From Hygrophila difformis (Eukaryota; Streptophyta; Magnoliopsida; Lamiales; Acanthaceae): a stretch of 64,000 nucleotides of DNA. The DNA lies in the NCBI GenBank assembly GCA_030278955.1, contig JAOANR010000009.1, forward strand, positions 37,326,148-37,390,147. Direction: 5' to 3'. Below the pieces are notes generated by a model that was given only the letters and a program-made list of their open reading frames with translations, was not told where the DNA came from and did no database searches. The first letter of the stretch is position 1. The number at the start of each line of letters is the position of its first letter. The position numbers were made by a program, and so were the translations under genes. This document shows, piece after piece, positions 11,534 through 22,729 of this stretch.

Positions 11534-11865
11534 TGATAATGGCCAAAATTGTCCATTATTTCCAATCCATTTCCGTGTCTGAGACGAACATTTTGATCGT
11601 ATTTCCATCTTATTGTAATAAGAAAGCAGTTGAATTTGACAGATTAATGCTAGTTTGTAAAAAACATCAAGCCGGTAATGAAAAGACACAAAATATGCAA
11701 TTTTTAATTGTATTTGTGTTAGAAAAATCCAAAAACATGAAAAAAGGAAAAAGAAAAGAAAAAGGAAGAAAGATGGGCAAAAGAATAATATAGCCCACAA
11801 AAATCCAAAATGTTGGGAAAAAGATTGAAAATCCCACAACTGAATTTTGACTAAGTGTTGAAGCA

Positions 11866-12299
11866 CAATTCGAATTTTGTGCAATTCGAATTAATTCGAA
11901 TTAGCACAAACAATTCGAATTGCTGAAGAGAACAAGAAATTGGTTAGGTGTTGGGAAGGGATGCAGAAGAGCTAATTCGAATTACTATGGCCAATTCGAG
12001 TTAATTCGAATTGGCTTGAATAATTCGAATTAGGGAATGAAGAGGAGAAACCCAAAGGCAAGAAGAAGTGCAATTCGAATTGTCTAATTCGAATTAATTC
12101 GAATTGGCACAAACAATTCGAATTGCCAACAAATGCAAGGAAGCCAAGCAGAAACCCTCATCCAATTCGAGAAAAGACCAATTCGAATTCTTCACAACAA
12201 TTCGAATTGACAACTGAAGGCCACATTTCCAGCTCAAGGAGGAGACCTCACAATTCGAATTAATTCGAATTGATTGAATTAATTCGAACTTCACTCATT
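11866..12299. repeat. Palindrome array 1 (AATTCGAATT), upstream of TATA
   Basis: About 15 perfect copies of the 10 bp palindrome plus variants, in roughly 55 bp modules starting near 11866, 11972, 12070 and 12162. The typical module is one copy, a short gap, two directly abutting copies, a 6-8 base gap, and one copy. The array ends about 55 bp before the TATA box. Confidence 0.9.
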
Positions 12300-12353
12300 G
12301 AAGCTGTGGAGCATGAGCACAACATTGGTGGGCCTAGGGTTTCGAAGTTTGTC

Positions 12354-12361
12354 TATAAAAG
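12354..12361 (+). promoter_or_regulatory. TATA box of the solo LTR
   Basis: TATAAAAG in the context gtctataaaagctgacc, about 820 bases into the LTR. It is the only strong TATA box noted there, so U3 would be short and R/U5 long. Confidence 0.5.
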
Positions 12362-13235
12362 CTGACCTCCCTCAACACAAGAAACATCCTTAGATCAAGA
12401 ATTTTGCCAGAAAGCAGCTTGGGACAAAAAGAACAGCAGGAGGTTCCACACCCCTTAAGGGTTAGGTAGGTAGTTTAGCTTAGTTTAGTTTATTTTTCTT
12501 GCAAGTAGTTTAATTTTTACATGCTTTGATCTTAGTTTAGTGTAGAAGCAGTTTGTGTAACCTTTACAGTAGCCATTTCCAGAATTTTTACAAGCTTTCT
12601 AGTTAGAATAAACCCTACCTTCAAGTTAATGATGGTTTTGGGTTCTTTATTTTGCTTCCAAAGTGTCAATACAAGAAAAATTTCCAGAAATGGTGTTATT
12701 CATGTGTTTTGGCACTCTTTAATGCTTTCTCTAGAAATAAATGCTTAGCATGTTTGTTTGTTTCAACTAGGTTACATTTATTATGTCCTAGTTGACATTC
12801 AAACTTAATAAATACATGTTTGGTGGGTTGTTAGCTTGATTTTGTGCCTTAGAGCTTCAAATAAGTGTTCCTAGGTTTTAGACGTTTTTAGGTTTGTTAG
12901 TATTTACCTTTATGTCTTATTTTTCCTGCCTTGTTTTTATTTTTATGCTGCCTTAGATAACATAGGTATTCTTAGCTTTATTCATGCAGTTCTTGATTTT
13001 CTAGATGTTTTAGGTTCTTTGATCTTTGATCCTTTGTTTGTAGAAATAGGGTTTAAATCTTGCCAATACCCACTGGACATGTGTTTGTTTACTACTTGAA
13101 AACCTCACTAGGGTGGCTGTGAAGTGACATTAATGTGAGATGAGGGATTCGGTAAATCTAAACCCATCATTAACCGCACAGTGTTCACCTAACCCATACT
13201 TGTGAGAATAAAAATTGTTGTTGTTTGAAAATGTG

Positions 13236-13702
13236 TAATTCGAATTGAGGCAATTCGAATTATCTCGAATTGCCTAAGAAATTCGAATTGCACAACCAAA
13301 AATTTCCTTCATGTGGTTTTCAACCAATTCGAATTCTCTAATTCGAATTAATTCGAATTGGTTCAACAATTCGAATTGGCAAGGAAAACCACATTGTATT
13401 GCATGCCACCCATTCATGCCTTAGTTTATTTCCCATCTCTTACCAATTCGAATTGTCCAATTCGAATTAATTCGAATTGCTGGACAATTCGAATTCACCT
13501 TCTCCTTGAGGTAAATGCCTTAGTCAATTTGAGCAAGAAAAGGACTTCGCCAATTCGAGTTGTCCAATTCGAATTAATTCGAATTGGTCAATAATTCGAA
13601 TTAGATGATGTTCCAATTTCTGGCAATGATTAATTGAGTAAAGTAATACTTCATCCTTCATGCATTCTCAATTCGAATTACTCCAAATAATTCGAATTGA
13701 AC
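13236..13702. repeat. Palindrome array 2 (AATTCGAATT), downstream of TATA
   Basis: About 16 perfect copies of the same palindrome in modules near 13235, 13324, 13443, 13550 and 13669, spaced about 90-120 bases apart. Module layout matches array 1, including the directly abutting central pair. It lies 0.9-1.35 kb downstream of the TATA box. Confidence 0.9.
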
Positions 13703-16305
13703 TATTCTTTCTATTTTGAAAACTCCAAAAATATTTTCTTTCATGATTTGTGTAAGTTGCATGGGTGTATTGGGCCTAGGCCCATTTCACCTCACTTTAT
13801 CCATCACACATTTCAACCCATTAAGTGTTCACTTATTGTGTGCTTAACACCCACACAATACCAAAAATATTTTCTTACTTTCATGTTTTCTCCTTCATTG
13901 TGTGTATTAACGGATAACGAGAAACATCACAGATTAATGTTGGTGAAAGGTCCCTTCACAGGGATATCGATTAACCCGTCTTCTGTGTGTCAATCATTAT
14001 TTGTTATTTTGCATGATCTGGTTAGTGGTTGGTGGAAGCTTCGGCGAGCGTTCTCTTCACTAAGAGTTTCGATTAGTCACTCAGCCAATTCCTAATCAGA
14101 TACAGTTTTAATTTTCCTTATCTTAATTTCTCAACCTGAATTCAAGTTGCAATAGTATCAACTGATGTCGACCAACATCAGTTGAGAAATATTACAGCAA
14201 GAAATATGTGGGTTCTTCTTCCACTCACAGACAAAAGAAAACTGAATGACGGCGGTCACCGTCGTTTGGAATTCTTTCTGTCTAAAATCAATCATCTTGG
14301 ATGATTGGGAACCGGACTACAGATGTTTGCAGTCCGGAAAACCCCAACTATCTCTGGCACTCTTTTTAGCCAATTTTTTCTCATCTCAGGCTAAACCACC
14401 TTTGTGTATCACATTCTGTCTAACCCCACCATATATTTTGGGGTATTTTATTTTCCTTTTCATATACTTGTATGCATGATACTATTATGTAGATGTTCTG
14501 GTCTTATTTCTATTTTGGGGATCCTTCCCCTTGGACACAGAAGTCTTGATTTAAATCGGATGTTGCATAATAAACTTCCAACAAAAACTCCTTTATAAAA
14601 TCCGGATCTGAGTAAGGGATAAATTTAACAGTTATGACTAATTCATATTCCACTGGGGGTTGATTTTGAGAGCTTAGAAGCAGAGTCAGCGATTAGGTCT
14701 CATTTAGACTGAAAGGATCTGTGTTTTAATTGAGAGTCTAGTACCTGTTTAGGGAATGATTTTCAAATACTCATTGGTTTCTCAAAATCGCTGTGTGTTG
14801 GAAATCTGATATTAGATATCGCATTAAGTCAATATCCACTTGGGTGTAGATGAGATGTGATAAATAATACTAGAGGAACAACATATAGGCCTTGGTGAAT
14901 TTATAAGGTAAGGTCGAGTATTCCTTCGACTACTATCTTCTTCTGCCAAAGTCTAGAATTGAGTCTTGAATGAGTACATCCGGAACAGATTCATCTATGG
15001 ATTTGTTTCATTTAGTTTGTATCTCATAACTACCCAGATGATGTAAGCCCTGTGGCTTATTGATATCTCGGGGGTTCTTGATCTGCATCTGGTCACCAAG
15101 ACCAGGGGCTCTTTTATACTAACGGAAAGAGACGTTTTTAACGATTCAGAGTGATAGATTTAAATGCTTTCTTTACAGCTTTCTCGCTGCTTTCCTTTAA
15201 ATGCTTTCATAGAGGTCACTCGGAAGAATTAGGGGCTGTCCATCTGTTAAAAGGTTTGAGAGTTATGGAATGGTTTGGGGGTTGATTTGAAACTTTGGGT
15301 GTGACATGAGGAATGATAGGAGTACTTGGCATGTCAACTAATGATATGTCAGGTGTTGCTTGTCCACCACAGATGAATGATACGCCTCAGCATGGCCATG
15401 TGAGGGCAGTTGTGAGTCTGTGGTATCTTAGAAATTGTTGTCCTAGGAGCATGTAAATTCTCACCCTAAGTACCTGTCTGTTAAAGGGAACATGGTGTAG
15501 AAAGCATGAGAATTAGCTAACTAGAGAATTATCCCAAGCAAAAATCTGTGTATAAAAATGGAAGTTTAATTGTGTTTCATCTGAATCTTGTCCAATCTTT
15601 ATTATTTCCTCCCTGTCCCTTCTGTCATATTAAACTTGCTTTCTAGATAGTGTAGCATAATTTTATATTGCTTTCGTCGTATAGATTTAATTGCTTTCTT
15701 CGATCTAGTTTACCATGCTTTGTAGAATAATTTTTACTGCTTTCATGATCTGGTTTAATTTATGTCAAGTAGTTGTTAGAAAACCTTGCAAAACTTGAAA
15801 CGAGTAACCGAGTGGAAAATCTTAGTAAACGACGTGGGCCCTGCTTCCATCGCACATCCTCCAGTGAACGATCCGGTACTTACTATAAATTACTGCAATT
15901 TTTGACTCCGTGCGCTTTCGGGAGCACAGTTTCTTGACACGAGTAAATAAAAACATAATATTTTGGGAAAATACTCATACAGTGGGAAGATGTTCAAAAG
16001 CTTCATGGCAGGTGCTTTCGTGACATGAAATTATGAGAAGTATCATGGCGCAGATACCAGGGACTTTCAGGGTGACAGACTGAAGGTCAATCCCGGTTGC
16101 ACCGTGATATTTGTCAAAAGTTTCATGGCGGGAAGGACCACAGCGCCGTTTGAGATTAAAACACCCCACATGAGTAATAAAACGGGAATTATAACATATC
16201 CTTAAACCCCTTCCCTACATCATAACTCTTTTCATTTAATAAATCCACACCTGAGATTTCAGAAAATTACTCGTGTTGATGAAACTCGTCAAAAGTTTCA
16301 GTTAG

Positions 16306-18843
16306 TGGGGCTATCGCAAATGGCTTTTGTCAAAGGGCGCCAAATCTTGGACGGGGTCTTAGTCGCTTCTGAGGTTATTCATACTACTCATAAGACGGGG
16401 CGGCAGGGATTCATTATTAAATTGAACTTTGCGAAGGCCTATGACAATGTCTCTTGGGAGGCCCTTCTTTGTGTTATGGAGGCAATGGGCTTCGGTGTTA
16501 AATGGATTAGATGGATTAAAGAATGTGTATGCTCGGCATCGGCTGCGGTTTTGATAAATTAGTCACCTACTAAGTTTTTCAAAATGCATAGAGGACTACG
16601 ATAGGGAGATCCTCTTTCTCCTTACTTGTTTGTACTTGTGGCCGAAATATTTGGTAAAATATTGAGCAAGGCGACTGATCTTGGGCTGTTCACGGGTCTG
16701 GCATCGGGCGAACGGGGGCCGGTCATATCCCATCTTCAATACGCAGACGACACAATTCTCATTTGCGATGGTGAGCTTGCTCAGGTGTTATTGGTAAAGA
16801 AATTATTAGCATGTCTGTCGTTGGCCACGGAGCTTAGAGTAAATTTTGGAAAAAACAGCATTTTTGGAGTTAATTGTCCTGAGGAAATGGTTAATAAGGC
16901 AGCAGGCTTGCTTGGCTGCAGCGTGGGGAGGTGGCCTTTGACTTACCTTGGAATACCGATTGGTGGGAAAATAAATAGCATGGCGATTTGGGAACCTGTT
17001 TTAGACAGGATTGACAGGAAACTAAGCGGGTGGAAGGGGAATTTGCTCTCTCAAGCTGGGCGGCTGTGCTTAATCCAATATGTCCTAAGCAGCTTGCCTG
17101 TGTACTTTTTGTCGATATTTAAGGTCCCTAAAACGGTGGCGGATCGATTGGAGTTACTTAAGCGCAAATTTTTTCGGAATGAATGGGAGGGGGTTAGGAG
17201 GCTTTACACAGTATGTTGGGAAAAAATTTGCAGACATAAGGATGTAGGTGGGCTGAGTGTACGGGATACCCAACAGTTTAATTTCGGACTTCTCCTTAAA
17301 TGAAGATGGAGATTTGGGAAAGAACAATCCCTATGGAAAAGAGTTATGGATGCGAAATATTATAGTAATTCAAGCCCTCTAGTTCCGGATGCGAAAGTGG
17401 GCAGATCGTGTTGGGGTAAAATTTGCCATGCTTGGGAAGAGTTGAAAATGGAAGACCCTGGTGGTGGCTTTACAGTACTAGTGGGTAATGGTTTGACGAC
17501 TCGCTTTTGGCAAGATAATTGGGTCAAGGAGGGGAAACCATTGATGGTGTTGTTTCGAAGAATATTTACATTGGCATGCAACAAGAAATGAAAAATAAGT
17601 GAGTATCAGAAGTAGTTAGGGTTCCAATGGGAATGGTGTATATCCTTGCGACGGGAGTTGTTTGATTGGGAATGGGAAATCTGGAATAACTTCCTGATAG
17701 TCTTGCAGCAAGTGCGTCTTAGCAGGTTTTTGGAGGACATAGTTATTTGGCGGAAAGAAGGTGATGGGTGTTTCTCTACTAGGTCGGTTTGGAGAAGGAG
17801 GGAAGGGTCGGTCAAGACAGGTTCTAAGGAAATTTGGCAGCATCTTTGGAGTATCAAAGTCCCCATGAAGGTAAAAATTTTGGTTTGGAAGGTGGCTAAC
17901 TATGCTATCCCGGTGAAGGAGATTCTCGTAAGAAGAGGATGTTTAAATGGTTCAGATGCTTCATGCTCCTTCTGTGGGAATGAGATTGAAACAGCGGACC
18001 ACTTATTCTGTAGATGCAAATTTTCTAGCTCTATCTGGTACTGTGTGGTTGCTTGGTTTGGTATGGCATAGTCGATTCCGGGCAAGACCGACTGCTTGCT
18101 TGACTGGTGGTGGGGTACTATACTGAAACATGGGGAAAAGGGGTTGTGGCTAATTACAGGTGCTGCAACTTTGTGGACACTTTGGAAGACAAGAAATGGG
18201 AGGGTTTTGAACGGCCAACAAATAGAGTTAAATGGGATATTGGAGGAGATCAAACGGCGTGCCTGCCTGTGGTGAAGAATGTCACACGACGAAGCTGGCT
18301 GCTATGCTGGGGAGCTGTTAGCGAGCTTCCCTCAAGGCATGGTTCAGGGCAGAATAGGTAGGGCGATTTCATCTCGGAGTGGTTTGGTGTGGGTGAGGCC
18401 GGAGCCTGGATGGTGGAAAGTAAATACTGACGGCTCATCTCTTGGGAATCCGGGTCCGGCTGGGGTGGGGGGGGGGGGGGTGGGTGATTAGAAACGATGT
18501 GGGTGAGGTAATATTTGTTCTTTCTGATTTTATTGGTATCACTGACTCTACAACAGCTGAACTTTTTGCAATAAGTCGAGTATGCAAGGTTCTGATGCGG
18601 GACCAGGGATTTCCCCTTCAAAAGTTGATATTCGATTGTGATTCGGCTAATGTGGTGGGGTGGTTGCGAGAACCGGACGGTATGCCATGGCGAATGAGTG
18701 ATCTATCTGGCCCTGTAGTGGAGCTACTGAGATTTGCTGGGGAAGTAAGGGTCCAACACATTTTGCGTGAGCGGAATTCTGAGGCTGATGCTTGGGCTCG
18801 TCGGGGCGCTAGAGGTGGCGAGAAGATAGAGGGATGGTACTGA
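16306..18843 (+). pseudogene. LINE ORF2, C-terminal part (RT, Cys-rich, RNase H), broken
   Basis: Continues the reverse transcriptase: MAFVKGRQILDG, the LNFAKAYDNVSW motif, and the catalytic YADD at 16740-16751. Then come the thumb-like region GIPIGGKINSMAIWEPVL, a cysteine-rich motif (CSFCGNEIETADHLFCRC near 17970), and an RNase H domain with NTDGSSLGNPG (near 18425), TAELFA and SDSANV-like residues, ending at a stop at 18841-18843. C-terminal RNase H is a feature of a subset of plant L1 LINEs. Stops at about 16560, 17301, 17589 and 18069 break the frame, and a run of 14 G at 18467-18480 shifts it inside RNase H. The RT catalytic residues themselves are retained. Confidence 0.85.
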
Positions 18844-19429
18844 AGCTGTGCGATGTTGAGGGAGTTCCTATCTCTCTAAGTGCATTTTGGATGGTGTTTA
18901 GCCATTTTTGCTGGTAATTCTGGTTTTAATGGACGATAAGTGATGTAGGAGTGGAGGGGTTGGGTTGTTAATTCAGTTTAGGAGGAGTTGTATATGCGAC
19001 GGCTGCTGCTGCTTCTCTAAGACCGATGGCTTCATGTCATGGGTTGAAAAGGAATGGCTTGTTTGGGATTGGTGGAGCATGGGGTATATTCGTTGCTGTA
19101 AGGGTTTATTAAAGAAGGGACTGTACCTGTGTTCCCTAGGGCATCGATTTTCCTTGAGGGGGCTCATATGTTCAGGGGTCTGCTCTTTTGGCGCAGATCG
19201 TGCAGTGCAACCACAACTTGGATGGGATAAATTCATGTGGGAAGGATTGAGTGAGTGGAGGTTTTTGTTTTTGTGACTTGTATGTCAAATGTTATTGTTG
19301 CTCCGTGTTAGATGTATTGATGTGGAGTGAGTACTCCCTTTTAGATTGGGGTAATTGAGACTGTGTTGTGAGTTAAGGGCTTTTGCTATGGGAATAAAAG
19401 CATATTTTTCCTTTAATATAAAAAAAAAA
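18844..19429 (+). other. LINE 3' UTR and poly(A) tail
   Basis: Non-coding stretch after the RNase H stop, ending in an uninterrupted A run at 19420-19429 that abuts the second copy of the target duplication. The 103-codon ORF at 18965-19276 has no recognisable similarity and is ignored. Confidence 0.75.
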
Positions 19430-19730
19430 CAAAGCTGGTGGATTACATATTTGTATTCAGTCACATTGTCTTTGTTGGCATATTGAAGCGAGAGAATGGG
19501 GATCAAGGGACTGCAGCTAAGTACCATTTTAATTCTACTTGAGTGATGTTTAATGTTTTCTGGGGACAAGCACTCGTGTTTTAATTGGAGTCTTGGGAGT
19601 TGGTTACTTTAGAATTGTAGTCTGAGGAGGTTGGCAGCTAAGTACCATTTTAATTCTGATTTATTGATTGATATATGTGTTTAATAATGGAACTATGTTC
19701 ACGTTCTTTGTGGGTTTTCAAAGATAAATA

Positions 19731-19990
19731 CTTCCTCCGTTCCTAAATAATTGCTACGGACCCACATTTCACGCAATCCAATATATGTTTTTAATCCGTA
19801 ATAACTCAAATTCCATACAAGGAAAAATTATGAAAATTTGATATTCTAAATCTTTGCGATTAGACGAATCCAACAAGATCTCACTTGACTATATTTTATC
19901 TTATATAATTATATTAAAAAGTCGAGTCAAAGCTACTTAATGAACAGTGACAAAAGTCAAAACGTGACATTTAAAAAGGAACGGAGGTAG
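19731..19990. mobile_element. Stowaway MITE, complete
   Basis: 260 bp with inverted ends CTTCCTCCGTTCCT and CTACCTCCGTTCCT, flanked by TA on both sides (19729-19730 and 19991-19992). It is non-coding and lies just upstream of the OLA1 exon fragment within the CACTA element. Confidence 0.85.
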
Positions 19991-20029
19991 TATATTTTTC
20001 CTAATATGCAAGGTTAGGTATCAGCTTTT

Positions 20030-20681
20030 CTAGAAGTTAATGACATTGCAGGACTTGTTCGTGGTGCTTATGAAGGACAAGGATTGGGGAACATCTTTTA
20101 AGTGAGCTTACTCTCATTTTCATGACTAGTACCTTTACAGTTGTTAATGTTTGATTGCTTTGTATTTTTTTGTGGTGGCCCTTACTTTATACAATCAAAC
20201 TATATGGTGTTTGAATGTATTATGTCTAATGAGGTGATTTTATTATACCCTGTTTTCCCATCTTACTAAATTATCATTTGATTTTCTTTCATTATTGTTA
20301 GTTGAATAGATTTTCTAATCTTTAATATTCTACACAGTTGCATTTGAAGATCCTAACATCATCCATGTTGATGATTCAGTGGATTAGGGATTTGGAGGTT
20401 TTCTGTGCAGAATTGTGGCTTAAGTTAAGATTTGCATTTTTGGTTTTGTTTTAAAATTAATGATGTCAATCTCTGTATGTGGTTTCTTTCTTGTGATAGA
20501 TAAGTGATGTTTTGGAATCGTTGCCTAATTTCTTCTGGTAAAATCATATTGGTTTACTTATTACCTGTAGACATGTTGCCAGGATCTTGAGTTCATGAAT
20601 AGGAGATTTGATAACCTTGATAAGAGCATGAAGAAGAGCAATGACCAGCAACTGAAAATAGAGCATGAGTTGTGCCTTCGG
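20030..20681 (+). pseudogene. OLA1: Captured OLA1/YchF GTPase-family fragment
   Basis: Three exon pieces of the plant Obg-like ATPase 1 appear in order. Near 20042-20101: DIAGLVRGAYEGQGLGNIF, containing the Walker B/G3 DIAGLV motif, then a stop. At 20340-20400: AFEDPNIIHVDDSVD, broken by a small deletion before the RDLEV codons. At 20583-20681: DLEFMNRRF, then SMKKSNDQQLKIEHELCLR, preceded by an AG acceptor (20581-20582) and followed by a GT donor (20682). Intron-like AT-rich spacers separate them, so genomic DNA rather than cDNA was copied. OLA1 is a cytosolic ATP/GTP hydrolase of translation and stress control. This copy lacks the P-loop and C-terminal exons and cannot be functional. Confidence 0.85.
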
Positions 20682-21378
20682 GTTTGTATACCCTTGCTTT
20701 TCTGTAATTAGTGTTTATCATTATTTTTTTACTGCTGCTTTTGCCAGCTTTAAGCTTAATGATATGATTGGTTGAGGATAGATGCTAAGTTTGCATTAAC
20801 TTTATTATAATAATTAAATCATTGCATAATACCCGTTACCTGTATACTCCTTTACTCTTTTAATATATTTTTCAAGTCTATGTTTGGGTCTTAGTGTCAT
20901 ACTGTTTTAGTTTATATAAATCAGCCATGATAATTCCTTTATGATAATGTCACCACAAGAATCTTGGTTTGGAGTTCTTTTCAAGCTTGTTCTAATCAAG
21001 GTTTGAAGTTCTTTTGTGACTGTTGCAGTTTCTCTTAGTGAGACTTAGAACTTTTGGAACAATATTATTTTTAATTTTAAAACAGGACTTGTAGTCGAAT
21101 TGCATGTTCTGAAAGAACTTATGTTGATGTTGCACGAACCAGTTTGGCAGCCAAGTGTTTGAGGGAAAATGGTATCACACTTTTTAAGGTTTGAGAAGAA
21201 ACAGTTAAGTTCATAATTGAATGCATGCAGTCCTTGTGATCACCAAGTTTTGAGTTGTGGCTAGTTGTTCTTATATACTACCAATTTAGTTGTGAATATA
21301 CAGAAACTATGTTAGAGCTATCTGTATCTAATGTCTTTCATGATGAGCGAATCACATTTTATTTCAAGTAGGGTGCAG

Positions 21379-21896
21379 GTTAAACAATTGACAAATCCTG
21401 CCTTTGAATCAATCCTTGGTCATATTGTCTGCGTGGCAGGGCATGGGCCCATTCACTGCGATTTCAATGAATTTAACATTATGGTATTATATTACAGTAC
21501 TTCCATAACACATTCTTCTTATCTATTTATTTGTTTAATTTTTTATAATTTTAGTTATTAAACATTTTCATCAAATGCGATCACGTTCTCCAAGTCCTTT
21601 TCCAAATTCTTGTTACATATATTTGGCTTTTTATTGTGCCAGAACATATAAATGCACTGTTGATTTAAGTAAATAATTTTTCTTTCTTTTTTCCTCAAAG
21701 ATTGATGATGATGAAAAGTCACAATTATCGATTTTCCACATATGGTTTATGTTTCTCATCGAAATGCAAAGAAGTATGTGTGCTGGCATTCCTCAATATC
21801 TCTTCTATGTTAGTTTGTGCTTTTATTAGGAAGATTAAAAGCGTGATATTTTCACTGGTTCCAGGCGTGTTGACCGTGATGTGGAATGTATTTTAA
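21379..21896 (+). pseudogene. RIO2: Captured RIO2 kinase fragment
   Basis: Exon 21379-21483 encodes VKQLTNPAFESILGHIV and then HCDFNEFNIM, the RIO2 catalytic loop (the RIO form of HxDxxxxN), ending before a GT donor. The next exon starts after an AG at 21699-21700 with IDDDEK; a one-base deletion then shifts the frame, and the metal-binding IDFP segment and SHRNA are in the shifted phase. A third piece near 21866 gives RVDRDVECIF, then a stop. RIO2 is the atypical kinase/ATPase that matures pre-40S ribosomal subunits. The P-loop and N-terminal winged helix are missing. It is a dead fragment, and unrelated to the OLA1 piece upstream. Confidence 0.85.
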
Positions 21897-22429
21897 GTTC
21901 TTTAGAAAGAGGTAAGCCAGTAAGGGGTTTGTTTCAAAACCAAATGCATGAGTCCTGCAAGTGACTAGCTAGATCGCTTTTTTTCTGTTCAGATAGTCCA
22001 ATTTCATGTCATGTTAGTCCAATTTCATGCCATGCACTTACAGTAATCGCATCTATCTTTTGCAGGTGAATCTAGAAAAAGTTAACTCTCTTTATTTGGA
22101 TGCCAAATCCTCCGCAAATCTCCTTCAAGAGCAACAGGACATATATATATATAGAAAAATCTTTTAATCTAAAGTTGGTGACTTTCATATAATGTATAAC
22201 TATAAAGATTTTTTTTTTGACTAGATATATGAACAGGATAGAGAAAACAAATACATGTATGATGTACATTGTATAAAAGATTCTTTCTTGTTTGAAGAAT
22301 GAGGGGTGTTTACAAATTTTTATGTTTGTATTTCATATCCAATTTGTTTTCGATACTTTTGAAATTGTTGATAAACATGAATAGGAAAAATTGGTATTAG
22401 GGGAAAAAAGAAGTACTATATATGGGACA

Positions 22430-22722
22430 TGAGGACATGGGTGACAAAACCAGTCCTCGCCTTGATTTTCCTCACCAAATTCGTCACCTTTTCCTCGCCC
22501 CGTTCCTCGCCAATTTTGTCGCCTACGTCCTCGCCTGGTTTCTCGCCCATGTCCTGGCCTTGTTCCTCGCCCCCCCAGGCGAGAAATGCTCGACAAACCC
22601 TGATAGGTGACGAACATCTAGGCGACGACACCTTTTCGTCGCTTATGTCCTCGCCTCCAACTATAGGCGAGGACAGAGGCAACGAAAAGGTTTCGTCGCC
22701 TCATGGCGATTTTTTTGTAGTG
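22430..22722. repeat. CACTA right terminus and subterminal repeats
   Basis: Dense repeats of tcctcgcc, tcgtcgcc, ggcgagg and related words, ending in gatttttttgtagtg, which is CACTACAAAAAAATC inverted. Open frames across it (for example 22429-22812) are composition artefacts. Confidence 0.7.
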
Positions 22723-22729
22723 TTATATG

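Larger units (their letters stand above)
11534..16300 (+). mobile_element. Giant solo LTR (4.77 kb) in the LINE
   Basis: Begins TG (tgataatggcc) and ends CA (aaaagtttca), with a 5 bp duplication gttag at 11529-11533 and 16301-16305. Removing it and one duplication copy reconnects the LINE RT frame (LSGLVGLSQMAFVKG). No terminal direct repeats, primer site, purine tract or retroelement protein were found inside, so a single solo LTR fits best. Such length is known for Tat/Ogre-type Gypsy elements, but lineage is a guess. A TATA box lies at 12354. Two arrays of AATTCGAATT palindromes lie at 11866-12299 and 13236-13702. The short ORFs inside are not credible genes. An alternative is a non-coding LARD whose LTRs I failed to see. 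Confidence 0.7.
7910..19427 (+). mobile_element. Full-length plant L1 LINE (broken by a nested LTR)
   Basis: Bounded by a 17 bp target duplication (aacaaagctggtggatt at 7893-7909 and 19428-19444) and ending in an A run at 19420-19429. It carries ORF1 with an RNA-binding domain, then ORF2 with an APE-type endonuclease, reverse transcriptase, cysteine-rich region and RNase H. A solo LTR (11534-16300) splits the RT. Without that insertion the LINE is about 6.75 kb, close to full length for this group. Several in-frame stops and frameshifts make it inactive. It landed in the gene fragment carried by the CACTA element. Confidence 0.9.
6858..22722. mobile_element. Non-autonomous CACTA transposon with captured gene fragments
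   Basis: The left end is CACTACAAGAATTATGCC and the inverted right end is CACTACAAAAAAATCGCC; about 21 of the first 29 bases agree. Both termini are followed inward by the same kind of subterminal repeats rich in GGCGA/TCGCC and CGAGG. The 3 bp flanks (tat and tta) do not form a clean duplication. No CACTA transposase was recognised. After removing the nested LINE the element would be about 4.3 kb, and it contains exon copies of two unrelated host genes. Alternatively the two ends could belong to different CACTA insertions, although their matching subterminal repeats argue for one. Confidence 0.62.

Noticed and set aside
11866..13702. AATTCGAATT arrays as heat-shock elements
   Set aside because: Heat-shock elements need alternating GAA and TTC blocks separated by two bases; here TTC and GAA abut, and the abutting pair has a four-base gap.
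13697..14095. 132-codon ORF in the solo LTR
   Set aside because: No similarity to retroelement or host proteins, and it lies in a presumed U5 region without codon-like composition.
18965..19276. 103-codon ORF after the LINE RNase H
   Set aside because: It is in the LINE 3' UTR, has no similarity, and LINEs of this type end with RNase H.
21085..21180. Open stretch with ACSERTYVDVARTSLAAK
   Set aside because: It looks exon-like and vaguely resembles chaperonin text, but the match is too weak to name a gene, and it lies between the OLA1 and RIO2 pieces. Left unassigned.
6855..22725. CACTA target-site duplication
   Set aside because: The flanking triplets are tat and tta. They overlap only with a one-base shift, so I do not claim a duplication; the element call rests on the termini and subterminal repeats.
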